From: Christensenella sp. UBA6420
GTDB taxonomy: Bacteria > Bacillota > Clostridia > Christensenellales > DTU072
DNA: 32,694 nt
Assembly (NCBI GenBank): GCA_002439705.1
Contig: DJPE01000012.1
Location: 1 to 32,694, forward strand
Direction: 5' to 3'
Shown: piece by piece, positions 23,747-31,000 of the stretch
Layout of the letters: each line of letters begins with the position of its first letter
Position numbering within the stretch: position 1 is the stretch's first letter
Position numbers and translations under genes: made by a program
The notes under the pieces: generated by a model
What the model saw: the letters and a program-made list of their open reading frames with translations, nothing else
What the model was told of the DNA's origin: nothing
Database searches by the model: none

Positions 23747-23752
23747 TTTATT

Positions 23753-24021
23753 GCCCTACGGGCGTTAATTGCCGAGCCGTTAGCTCGGCGTTAATTTCCA
23801 CTGCGTGGAGTTAATTGCCCTATCGGGCGTGAATTGCCAAAATCGAAGATTTCGGCGTTGCGGATAAGAAAAAAGAACAAATAAACGCCATTTCTTATTC
23901 AAAAAAAGTATCCATAACTCCGCTCCGTCAGGAGTGGAAATTAACGCCACACAGTGGCAATTAACGCCCGCAAGGGCATTTAACGCCGAACTCTGTTTGG
24001 CAATTAACTCCACGAAGTGGA
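23753..24021. repeat. Array of short hairpins with constant linkers, two arms facing each other
   Basis: Ten short palindromes occupy the gap between two convergent genes. Left arm: 23753-23763, 23771-23789, 23797-23809, 23817-23828, 23836-23856. Right arm: 23911-23938, 23946-23958, 23966-23977, 23985-24001, 24009-24021. Stems and loops differ (GCCC-TAC-GGGC, GCCGAGC...GCTCGGC, TCCAC-TGC-GTGGA) but linkers are alike: GTTAATT or GTGAATT on plus in the left arm and the same on minus in the right arm. The centre (about 23863-23900) holds GATAAGAAA against TTTCTTATT. No reading frame is seen. Confidence 0.85.
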
Positions 24022-24022
24022 C

Positions 24023-24250
24023 TTATTTCAAAAATCTTATATTATTACTCAGAATATCCGCGTACGAAAAGCTGTTCAGTTCTCCGTCGGGAGTGCGGAA
24101 AGTAAAGATTTTCGGGTAGGTGTTTTCCACCATACCGCATAAGAGTTCGGTTTTGTTCCTGCCCCTGTTTACTTTTATTCTTATATTTACACCGGTTATT
24201 TTCTTTATCAACGCTTTGGTGTAGTCAACGTCTTGCGATATCTCTCTCAT
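24023..24250 (-). CDS. veg: Veg family protein
   Basis: 75 residues, close to the usual size of Veg. The conserved core is present: KKITGVNIRIKVNRGRNKTE, then LCGMVENTYPKIFTFRTPDG and the final SFSYADILSNNIRFL. In Bacillus subtilis Veg is a highly expressed protein that affects biofilm matrix genes and spore outgrowth; the biochemical role is not settled. The ATG at 24250 has only a weak AGGGCG ribosome site. It is divergent from the SPOCS/LysM gene. Its stop abuts the right arm of the hairpin array, whose first hairpin starts one base after the stop codon. Confidence 0.92.
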   Translation of the reverse strand: MREISQDVDYTKALIKKITGVNIRIKVNRGRNKTELLCGMVENTYPKIFTFRTPDGELNSFSYADILSNNIRFLK

Positions 24251-24341
24251 ACGCCCTATTCTTCCCCTTTTTTATTTTTTTAGTCATATATCGGGATTTC
24301 CGTTAATATCGTTTAATATGAAATTTTCCAATGGGGGTTAT

Positions 24342-25811
24342 ATGAACAAGACGGTCAATTCCAATTCAAAGGAGATTTTGCCTATCGTAAAAAACACGGT
24401 GGTCTGCGACCTTGACGTCGAAGGGCGTATCGTTTGCGTCAATGCGGTAAGCGAAGTAAAAAGCACGGAAGCACTTAACAAGGAATTAAGAATAACTTTA
24501 GTCACTTCTTTCAGAGCGGTAACTTGCGACGAAGACGGCGGATACGAACTTACCGTTCGTAAAGTCGAAAGCGTCGCGTCGGTAACCGACGAAAACCTTT
24601 CTCCCGCGGTAAAAAGCGTGGTCTGCGTAAACGTAGCAGATTGTTCCTACATTGAAAAGAACGGCGGCAGAGCCACCGCTGAACTCGAAATAACGGGTTG
24701 GTTTTTGAAAACGAACGAACTTAACTTCCTTACCGAGCCGAAAGACAATATCTTCTGCCGCACCGGAAAGTACGAAATCGAAAACGTGGCGGGCGTGGAA
24801 GAATACTCCGTCACCTTAACCAACAGCAACGAAGCTCGCCTGCCCATTAAGAAAATATTAGACTGTTCTACGGTAGTCACCGTCAACAACGTATATCCGT
24901 CGGCAAGCTCGTTTCAGCTAGACGGCGACGTCATTACGAGAATAATTGCGGTATCCGACAGCGGCATTTTCGTTACCCAAAGTTTTACTTCACCTTTCAC
25001 TACGGAAATAAATTCCGAATTAGTGAACGCTGACAGCGTAATAGACGTATACCCGAGAGTGACAAGGACCGACCTTACCGTCACCGAAACCGACGAGCGG
25101 GTATTTATCACCGACGTGGACGTAAAATTCATTTACGCCGTGGGCGAAAAATGCGAAATCGACGGCATAGTCGATTGCTACTCCACCGCAAACGAACTTA
25201 CCGTGGAAGAAGCCGTAAGCGTAGTAAACACCTGTTCCTGTTTCCGTTCGGTCAGGGATAAATGTTCCGCTACCGTAAAGAGCGAAAACGTAATAGAAGA
25301 AGTCCTCTGCGTAAACGCTCCGTATATAAGCGACGTGGCGGTATCCGCCGACGACGGATTGAAGGTGGAAGGTCTTATTACTTCCGTCGTACTCTTCACC
25401 GACGAAAGCGGCTTGAAGACGGAAAAATGCGCCGTACCTTTCTCAACGGCAGTTACTTCCGACTACGACTGCCGCGACACGTTCCTGCCCGACGTAAAAA
25501 TAACTTCCCTTACCGCAAGGATAAGAAGCGCGACGGAAATCGAAGTCGTCGCCGAAATCTGCGTATCGGTACGCGGCGTAAACAAACACGAACTAAAACT
25601 CGTTTCTTCCATCGAAACCGGCGCGGAAAAACCCGCTGCGGAATACGCCATAAGCCTGTATATCGTAAAACCGGGCGAAACCATATGGGACGTGGCGAAA
25701 GCCCTTAACACCGACGAAGACACCGTCTTCCGTCTTAACCCCGAACTGTCCTTACCCTTGAAGGGCGGCGAAAAAATAATAATCTACAACGAACTCGTCT
25801 TTGACATATAA
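24342..25811 (+). CDS. SPOCS (DUF3794)-domain protein with C-terminal LysM
   Basis: 489 residues from the ATG at 24342, chosen because GGGGG lies a few bases upstream; the in-frame ATG at 24318 lacks a ribosome site. The protein is rich in beta strands with repeated SPOCS-like segments (for example VVCDLDVEGRIVCVNAVSEV and CEIDGIVDCYSTANELTVEEAV) and ends in a LysM motif (YIVKPGETIWDVAKALNTD...FRLNPELSLPLKGGEKIIIY), which binds peptidoglycan. Such SPOCS-LysM proteins of Clostridia (SipL/SpoVID-like) belong to the spore coat and cortex interface, so it suggests sporulation ability or its remnant. It is divergent from veg and monocistronic, with a strong terminator after it. Confidence 0.88.
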   Translation: MNKTVNSNSKEILPIVKNTVVCDLDVEGRIVCVNAVSEVKSTEALNKELRITLVTSFRAVTCDEDGGYELTVRKVESVASVTDENLSPAVKSVVCVNVADCSYIEKNGGRATAELEITGWFLKTNELNFLTEPKDNIFCRTGKYEIENVAGVEEYSVTLTNSNEARLPIKKILDCSTVVTVNNVYPSASSFQLDGDVITRIIAVSDSGIFVTQSFTSPFTTEINSELVNADSVIDVYPRVTRTDLTVTETDERVFITDVDVKFIYAVGEKCEIDGIVDCYSTANELTVEEAVSVVNTCSCFRSVRDKCSATVKSENVIEEVLCVNAPYISDVAVSADDGLKVEGLITSVVLFTDESGLKTEKCAVPFSTAVTSDYDCRDTFLPDVKITSLTARIRSATEIEVVAEICVSVRGVNKHELKLVSSIETGAEKPAAEYAISLYIVKPGETIWDVAKALNTDEDTVFRLNPELSLPLKGGEKIIIYNELVFDI

Positions 25812-25850
25812 ACCCGGAGCTTAAAAAATATATTTGCTCCCAAGAAAAAA

Positions 25851-25885
25851 CGGAACGGCGAATTATCTCGCCGTTCCGCTTTTTT
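25851..25885 (+). terminator. Terminator of the SPOCS/LysM gene
   Basis: CGGAACGGCG (25851-25860) pairs perfectly with CGCCGTTCCG (25869-25878), followed by CTTTTTT. Confidence 0.9.
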
Positions 25886-25912
25886 ATCGTTTCATATTAA
25901 AGAAAATATCTT

Positions 25913-25996
25913 ATGGAAAAATTTTTGCAAATTGTTGCAATTTTTCGTAACGGCATATTAACTGTAAAGGACTTCTTCAAAAAAATAATCGTATAA
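25913..25996 (+). CDS. Possible tiny peptide gene (27 residues)
   Basis: An ATG-to-TAA frame encodes a peptide starting MEKFLQIVAIFRNGILTVKD and ending with basic and hydrophobic residues. The pattern is that of an amphipathic or membrane-active helix. It stands alone between two terminators (25851-25885 and 26011-26042), as a small transcription unit would. The ribosome site is poor (AAAGAAAAT) and no clear promoter is seen. It may be chance. The 482-bp gap 25812-26293 otherwise contains only the terminators and MITE copy D. Confidence 0.25.
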   Translation: MEKFLQIVAIFRNGILTVKDFFKKIIV

Positions 25997-26010
25997 TTAT
26001 TAAAAAACAT

Positions 26011-26042
26011 AGCGGCGAAATAAATTCGCCGCTACGCTTTTT
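26011..26042 (+). terminator. Isolated terminator-like hairpin
   Basis: AGCGGCGAA (26011-26019) pairs perfectly with TTCGCCGCT (26025-26033), followed by ACGCTTTTTATT. It is the second terminator after the SPOCS gene, about 130 bp beyond the first. Confidence 0.7.
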
Positions 26043-26080
26043 ATTGCAGAGAGATATCACTTAAATGCTATTTGATTTAT

Positions 26081-26288
26081 GGAGTGGCATAAAGGTAGTG
26101 ATTTTGACCGAAAATCAAGCGTAGGCGTACTGAGTACGGTAGAGATGGTTTTCGGGTAAGTTTCCCGATTTAATTTAAGTATCCGCTTTCTATATCGTCA
26201 CGCCCGTAATGTTCGTAACGATATAGATATGTATTTGACGGAATTACTTTTTATCGGGGAACGTAAAGCACTGCCTTTTGGACGCTCC
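26081..26288 (-). repeat. MITE-like element, copy D (subfamily 2, inverted)
   Basis: 208 bp. Read on the minus strand it starts GGAGCGTCCAAAAGGCAG and ends TTATGCCACTCC. The palindrome GTACTGAGTAC is at 26127-26137, inside the stem CCGAAAACCA / TGATTTTCGG. It is closest to copy B. It ends 5 bp from the feoB stop codon and lies in the direction of feoB transcription, so it may form the feoB 3' end. Confidence 0.85.
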
Positions 26289-26293
26289 GCGCC

Positions 26294-28708
26294 TTATTTA
26301 GTTTCTTCTTCCTTTTTAGCGGAAGCACATTCACCTTCGTGTTCGCATCCTTCGCAGGTAGCGCAGGTCTGAGCGGTGAGAGCCTTTTTACCGTCTTTCT
26401 TCGCCGGGAACTTGAATACGAGTTTTCCTTTGTTTTTAAGAACGATGTAAGCTACGACTGCGGCTATTACTACGAGCCAGATGAAGAGCGTCCACCACCA
26501 GCTGCCGATGGTATATACCATAGTGCCTACGATGTAAGAAGACAAGAGCCAGAAAGCAAGGGTTCCGTTAAAGCGTTTCTTATCCTGCAATTCAGCCTTA
26601 GCCGTACCTACCGCCGCAAAGCACGGGATAGTGGTCATGTTGAACGCGATGAAAGCGATAAGAGCCGCGGGGGTGATGCCGGTCGCTATAATCATAGCCT
26701 GAACGGCGTCTATGCCTTCTTCAGCCATAATATCGAGTCCGCCGAAGTCCATGTTGACTGCCGCTACCAAGCAAGCTGCCAAGGTGGAGAACGTGGCGAT
26801 AACGTTTTCTTTTGCGATAAGTCCCGCTACCGCAGCTACCGCGAATACCCAACCGTATTTACCGAGCTGACTACCGAATCCTAAGGGAGTGAACAAGGGT
26901 TGTACGAGTTTTGCTATACCGGCAAGGATACTTTCGTTGATTTCTTCGTCGGCTAATAATCTCCAATCGAAGCTGAAGTGAGTGAGTACCCAGATAAGCA
27001 CGGTGGAAAGTAAGATTATCGTAAACGCCTTCTTTACGAAGTGCTTGGTCTTATCCCACAAGTGAGCCATAAGGTTCTTAAACTGCGGAGCGTGATAAGC
27101 GGGAAGTTCCATAATGAAAGGAGGAGTTTCGCCTTTCAAGGTGGTGTTTCTCATGAGGAGTACGGTGACTATTGCGGTCACGATACCGAGCATATACATA
27201 CAGAACGTAATGAAACCTGCGTCGCCTATTCCGAAGTAAGCAACGATTGCTCCGCTTACTGCGGTAAGGATAGGAAGTTTAGCTCCGCAAGAGAAGAAAG
27301 GAATAACTCTTATCGTAGCGGTACGTTCTTTTTCGTCTGCAAGAGTACGGGTGTTTATCATTGCGGGAACGGAGCATCCGAAGCCCATTATCATCGGCAG
27401 GAAGGATCTTCCGCTCAAACCGAACTTTCTGAACATCCTGTCAAGGATGAAGGCTATACGAGCCATATATCCGGAGTCTTCCAAAATGGAGAAGAACAGG
27501 AACAGTACGAGAATCGGGGGCAAGAAGGAAAGAACCGCTCCGATACCTTCGATGATACCGTCGTTTATAAGTCCTACCACCCAAGGAGCCGCGCCGCTGC
27601 CTTCGATAGCGCCCTGAATAAGTCCAAACAATTCGCCTACGATAATATCGTTCCAGATATTATTTATTACGACGCCCGGTGAATATAGCGTTCCGTCGTA
27701 AATACAAGCGAGAAGTTTTACGCCGAAGTTATCCATGTCGTAACCTAATTTTTCCAACGAAGGCATCCATGCTTGCGATTCGGTAAATCCGTTAAGATAG
27801 AAAAGGTTTTCCGAGAAGGTAAGGTGGAAAATAAAGAACATTATTACGATAAAGATAGGAATACCCCAAATCTTATGCGTAAGAACTTTATCCGCTTTGT
27901 CGGACTTGGTAATAACTTTCGCGCCTTCGCTGTGCTTTTTAAGTACGGGAGCGAAGTGTTTGGATATGTATTTGTATCTTCCGTCGGCTACGAGAGCTTC
28001 GAAGTCGCCGCCGAATACTTCGTCGTCGAACGTCTTTTTGAATTCGTCTACCATACCGACTACTTCTTTGTGCATACCCACTTCGAGTTCGTCGCCTTCG
28101 ACGAGCTTGATCGCGTGGAACAAGGGGTTGGCTACGCCGTTTCCTTTAAGAGCGATTTTTACGTCGCCGATAAGATGAGCCAAAGCACTGTCGCTCAATA
28201 CGGTGGTGCCTTCTCTCGTCTTCTTACATTCGTCGTATGCCTTGTTCATAAGGTCAGCTAGACCTACTTCTTTAAGAGCGGAAATCTTAACGACGGGTAC
28301 TCCCAAACGTTTTTCCAACTCTTTTTCGTCGAGCTTGTCGCCGGCTTTGTCGAGTACGTCCATCATGTTAAGGGCGATTACGACGGGAACGTCCATTTCC
28401 AAAATCTGCGTGGTGAGATAAAGGTTACGTTCAAGGTTGGTTGCGTCGACGATGTTTATTACGCAGTCGGGCTTTTCGTCCAGAATATAGTTACGGGCGA
28501 TTACTTCTTCCGGCGTGTACGGCGACAAAGAATAAATACCGGGCAAGTCCACGATACTTATAGGTTCGGCGCATTTTTTGTAAACGCCGTATCTCTTATC
28601 TACCGTTACGCCGGGCCAGTTGCCTACGTGAGCGGTAGAACCCGTAAGACTGTTAAACAAAGTAGTTTTACCACAGTTCGGGTTACCTGCTAATGCAAAA
28701 TATTTCAT
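26294..28708 (-). CDS. feoB: Ferrous iron transport protein B
   Basis: 804 residues. The N-terminal G domain shows GNPNCGKTT (G1, 8-16), the PGVTV switch, DLPG (G3, 54-57), NMMD (G4, 114-117) and SALKEVG (G5). A helical spacer follows, then a membrane part with two Gate-type regions (FLPPILVLFLFFSILEDSGYMARIAF, LPMIMGFGCSVPAMINTRT). It imports Fe(II) through the cytoplasmic membrane. The C-terminus ends in a Cys-rich tail with CATCEGCEHEGEC, like FeoB-associated Cys-rich segments. Its start overlaps the feoA stop by four bases (ATGA). It is the last gene of feoA-feoA-feoB, probably under TetR control. Confidence 0.97.
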   Translation of the reverse strand: MKYFALAGNPNCGKTTLFNSLTGSTAHVGNWPGVTVDKRYGVYKKCAEPISIVDLPGIYSLSPYTPEEVIARNYILDEKPDCVINIVDATNLERNLYLTTQILEMDVPVVIALNMMDVLDKAGDKLDEKELEKRLGVPVVKISALKEVGLADLMNKAYDECKKTREGTTVLSDSALAHLIGDVKIALKGNGVANPLFHAIKLVEGDELEVGMHKEVVGMVDEFKKTFDDEVFGGDFEALVADGRYKYISKHFAPVLKKHSEGAKVITKSDKADKVLTHKIWGIPIFIVIMFFIFHLTFSENLFYLNGFTESQAWMPSLEKLGYDMDNFGVKLLACIYDGTLYSPGVVINNIWNDIIVGELFGLIQGAIEGSGAAPWVVGLINDGIIEGIGAVLSFLPPILVLFLFFSILEDSGYMARIAFILDRMFRKFGLSGRSFLPMIMGFGCSVPAMINTRTLADEKERTATIRVIPFFSCGAKLPILTAVSGAIVAYFGIGDAGFITFCMYMLGIVTAIVTVLLMRNTTLKGETPPFIMELPAYHAPQFKNLMAHLWDKTKHFVKKAFTIILLSTVLIWVLTHFSFDWRLLADEEINESILAGIAKLVQPLFTPLGFGSQLGKYGWVFAVAAVAGLIAKENVIATFSTLAACLVAAVNMDFGGLDIMAEEGIDAVQAMIIATGITPAALIAFIAFNMTTIPCFAAVGTAKAELQDKKRFNGTLAFWLLSSYIVGTMVYTIGSWWWTLFIWLVVIAAVVAYIVLKNKGKLVFKFPAKKDGKKALTAQTCATCEGCEHEGECASAKKEEETK

Positions 28709-28935
28709 TTATCTTCCTCCATTGTTACAGCTTCAGCTTCTGTTTTTCTCAAAGTAAGTTCGTACCCCCTTATAGTAACTTCAATGGGGTCGCCGAGAGG
28801 AGCGCGTTTACGCATGTAAATCTTTGCTCCGGGAGTCACGCCCATATCGAAAAGACGACGTCTTATCTTTCCGTCGCCGCCGATCGATTTGACTACTCCG
28901 CTTTCGCCTATCTCGAATTTGTCGAGTCCTTTCAT
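28705..28935 (-). CDS. feoA: FeoA domain protein (second of two)
   Basis: 76 residues, a single SH3-like FeoA domain: IGESGVVKSIGGDGKIRRRLFDMGVTPGAKI, then APLGDPIEVTIRGYELTLRKTEA. FeoA is a small cytoplasmic partner needed for FeoB activity. This copy is the canonical one, with the RRRLFDMG and RGYELTLRK motifs. The ribosome site is AGGAGGCAG before the ATG at 28935. It overlaps feoB by four bases, so the two are translationally coupled. Confidence 0.95.
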   Translation of the reverse strand: MKGLDKFEIGESGVVKSIGGDGKIRRRLFDMGVTPGAKIYMRKRAPLGDPIEVTIRGYELTLRKTEAEAVTMEEDK

Positions 28936-28954
28936 TTTTCTGCCTCCTTAATTT

Positions 28955-29167
28955 TTATGCTACTAAAATTTTCATTGCCATGTCTTTATCGAGAGCAAGT
29001 CTTCCGTCCTTAACGAGACAAATTACGCTCCCGCTGCTCGACGATAAAACCGTCATTTCGGAATCAACCGTGATTCCAAGACTTTCAAGATGTTTCTTTA
29101 ACTTATCGTCGGTCAGAATCTTGATTACTCTTACCGATTTGCCTTCCGGCGCCATAACTAGCGGCAT
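28955..29167 (-). CDS. feoA: FeoA domain protein (first, divergent copy)
   Basis: 70 residues, also a FeoA-like SH3 domain but divergent: VRVIKILTDDKLKKHLESLGITVDSEMTVL, then SGSVICLVKDGRLALDKDMAMKI. It lacks the arginine-rich RRRL segment of the canonical copy. Paired FeoA genes before feoB are frequent in Firmicutes and the role of the extra one is unclear. GAGGTG precedes the ATG at 29167. It is the first gene of the operon, behind a perfect-consensus promoter flanked by two dyads. Confidence 0.9.
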   Translation of the reverse strand: MPLVMAPEGKSVRVIKILTDDKLKKHLESLGITVDSEMTVLSSSSGSVICLVKDGRLALDKDMAMKILVA

Positions 29168-29203
29168 CTTTCACCTCTCAATTTTTTCTCTGCATATTAG
29201 AAA

Positions 29204-29222
29204 TATGAAACACTTTTCACAT
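29204..29222. promoter_or_regulatory. Operator O1, TATGAAA-N4-TTTCACAT
   Basis: A dyad TGAAA-CACT-TTTCA lying just downstream of the feo -10 element. The same layout recurs at 29269-29287. Confidence 0.65.
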
Positions 29223-29231
29223 TTCAAGTTT

Positions 29232-29260
29232 ATTATATTCATCGACTTAACCGTTGTCAA
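29232..29260 (-). promoter_or_regulatory. Promoter of the feoAAB operon
   Basis: Minus strand TTGACA (29255-29260), 17-bp spacer, TATAAT (29232-29237), both consensus. Confidence 0.88.
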
Positions 29261-29268
29261 GCAAAAAA

Positions 29269-29287
29269 TATGAAATTTATTTCACAT
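29269..29287. promoter_or_regulatory. Operator O2, TATGAAA-N4-TTTCACAT
   Basis: A dyad TGAAA-TTTA-TTTCA, 8 bp upstream of the feo -35 and about 27 bp upstream of the tetR -35. Its arms are identical to those of O1; the centres are 65 bp apart. Confidence 0.65.
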
Positions 29288-29313
29288 TATTTTCAAATTT
29301 TTGGCATTTGATT

Positions 29314-29341
29314 TTGCAAAAAAATTTTTTTGATATATAAT
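29314..29341 (+). promoter_or_regulatory. Promoter of the tetR gene
   Basis: TTGCAA (29314-29319), 16-bp spacer made of an A tract and a T tract, then TATAAT (29336-29341). Confidence 0.65.
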
Positions 29342-29426
29342 ATGAATATAAAGTTCGATTTACAGCAAACCGAACCTGAAAATCACGGCGCGAAACCCGT
29401 TTTTTACGGCGAAGCGCGGAGGAATA

Positions 29427-30023
29427 ATGCCCGACGTAAGACAACCGCAACAAAAACGCTCCATAGAAACGAAGAACAAGATTTTGTCCGCCGCGTACGA
29501 ACTTTTTTCCGAGGCGGGATATTATAACGTGAACACGAAAGAAATAGCCGAGCGCGCGGGAGTTTCTACAGGAATAATCTACGGATATTTCAACAACAAA
29601 AAGGATATCCTTCTCGACGTAATAGATATTTATCTGAAAAAGATTTTCGCCCCCATTAAGGAAATGACCGACGACCTTACCTACCCCGTCGACTTCACCG
29701 CTCTGATAAAATACGTCCTTAGCGAGACTATCCGCACGCATAGAGCCAACGAACAAATCCATCAGGTGCTCCATTCCCTTTCGGGTACGGATAAAGACGT
29801 GGAAGAAAAATTCCTTACGCTCGAAGAAAACATTACCGTAAACCTTGCCGAAAAACTTTCCGAGATAGGATATAAGACCGAATCGCTCCGCGAAAAAATC
29901 CATTTTGCGATGAACGTGGTTCAGTTCTACGCCCACGAGTGCGTCTACGACAAACACACCTACATAAACTACGAAGCCATGGAAAAAATCGTCGCGGACT
30001 GCCTTATAGGTCTTTTCAAGTAG
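29427..30023 (+). CDS. TetR/AcrR-family regulator, probable feo repressor
   Basis: 198 residues. The N-terminal HTH is clear (about 14-60: KNKILSAAYELFSEAGYYNV, then TKEIAERAGVSTGIIYGYFNNKKDIL). The helical ligand domain follows and has no recognised subfamily. GGAGGA lies just before the ATG at 29427. The gene is divergent from feoAAB, and the shared region has two identical dyads flanking the feo promoter. It therefore probably represses feo and perhaps itself. A TetR protein in place of Fur or DtxR for iron uptake is notable; the signal is unknown. Confidence 0.93.
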   Translation: MPDVRQPQQKRSIETKNKILSAAYELFSEAGYYNVNTKEIAERAGVSTGIIYGYFNNKKDILLDVIDIYLKKIFAPIKEMTDDLTYPVDFTALIKYVLSETIRTHRANEQIHQVLHSLSGTDKDVEEKFLTLEENITVNLAEKLSEIGYKTESLREKIHFAMNVVQFYAHECVYDKHTYINYEAMEKIVADCLIGLFK

Positions 30024-30087
30024 CTTATATTTAACCTATTTTAACCTTTTAATTACCATATATATGACTGTATTTCGGCTTTTTCCG

Positions 30088-30117
30088 TTGCTAAGAAAAA
30101 GCTTGTTATGTTATACT
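30088..30117 (+). promoter_or_regulatory. Probable promoter of nfnAB
   Basis: TTGCTA (30088-30093), 18-bp spacer, TATACT (30112-30117). A GCTTTTTC/GAAAAAGC hairpin overlaps it. Confidence 0.5.
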
Positions 30118-30146
30118 CGTTTTAATACTTTTTATGAGGCGATAAA

Positions 30147-30998
30147 ATGTTTGAAATCGTAAGGAAGAAAGAACTTAACCCTACCGTCACGATGATGGAG
30201 ATTAAAGCTCCCGACGTGGCGAGAAAAGCCGAACCGGGGCAATTTATCATTCTCCGCGTGGACGGAGAGGGAGAACGTATCCCTTTGACGATAGCGGGAT
30301 ATTCGAGAGAAGACGGAACGGTTACGATTATTTTTCAGATAGTGGGTGCGACCACGAAAAAACTCAACGAAAAATCCGAAGGCGACTTTATACCCGACTT
30401 CGTCGGACCTTTGGGTAACGCAACGGAAATCGACGGAATGAAAAACGTATGCGTAGTCGGCGGCGGCGTGGGGTGCGCGATAGCTCTTCCGATAGCTCGG
30501 AAGTTGCACGCCGTAGGTGCGAAAGTCACTTCGATAATAGGTTTCCGCAGTAAGGAACTTCTTATTCTGGAAGAAGAATTCGCCGCTTGCTCCGACAGAC
30601 TCGAAGTAATGACCGACGACGGTAGCTACGGGCGTAAAGGTAACGTTTGTATCCCCCTTACCGAGCTTATCTCCGCCGAAAAATTCGACGCGGTGATTAC
30701 GATAGGACCCCTTATCATGATGAAATTCGTCGTAGCCGCCCTTAAAGACAGCGGAATTAAGTGTATCGCTTCCATGAACCCCATTATGATTGACGGCACG
30801 GGAATGTGCGGCGGCTGTCGCCTTACACTAAACCGCGACGGAAAGAAAGTCACCGCTTTCGCATGCGTGGACGGACCCGACTTCGACGGATACGAAATAG
30901 ACTTCGACGAAGCTATGTCCCGTGGCAATATGTACAGAGATTTCGAACGCAGAGCCTACGAGAAGACCTGTAATCTTCTTAATAAGGAGGTTAAATAG
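30147..30998 (+). CDS. nfnA: NAD-dependent ferredoxin:NADP oxidoreductase, small subunit
   Basis: 283 residues. It belongs to the dihydroorotate dehydrogenase electron-transfer/sulfide dehydrogenase group. An FAD-binding barrel (RIPLTIAGYS near 44-53) is followed by an NAD-binding fold (VCVVGGGVGCAIALPIARKL, 101-120) and a C-terminal [2Fe-2S] motif, MIDGTGMCGGCR with Cys221 and Cys224 plus Cys240. With NfnB it forms a cytoplasmic bifurcating enzyme that makes NADPH from NADH and reduced ferredoxin, or runs in reverse. The last codons contain the ribosome site of nfnB, two bases separate the genes, and the two are co-translated. The ferredoxin at 10043 is a plausible partner. Confidence 0.95.
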   Translation: MFEIVRKKELNPTVTMMEIKAPDVARKAEPGQFIILRVDGEGERIPLTIAGYSREDGTVTIIFQIVGATTKKLNEKSEGDFIPDFVGPLGNATEIDGMKNVCVVGGGVGCAIALPIARKLHAVGAKVTSIIGFRSKELLILEEEFAACSDRLEVMTDDGSYGRKGNVCIPLTELISAEKFDAVITIGPLIMMKFVVAALKDSGIKCIASMNPIMIDGTGMCGGCRLTLNRDGKKVTAFACVDGPDFDGYEIDFDEAMSRGNMYRDFERRAYEKTCNLLNKEVK

Positions 30999-31000
30999 AA

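Noticed and set aside
23753..24021. CRISPR array
   Set aside because: The regularly spaced units are hairpins with different stems and a constant 7-base linker. There is no constant 25-37 base repeat, no equal-length unique spacer and no cas gene.
24023..24250. Sm-like/Hfq identity for the 75-residue protein
   Set aside because: The GRNKTE...ENTYPKIF...SYADIL order matches Veg, not Hfq.
29168..29426. Iron riboswitch or other leader RNA before feoA
   Set aside because: The leader from the predicted start to the feoA ATG is short and shows only the operator dyad.
29277..29957. 226-codon minus-strand frame opposite the TetR gene
   Set aside because: It covers the divergent promoter and operators and mirrors a clear TetR gene.
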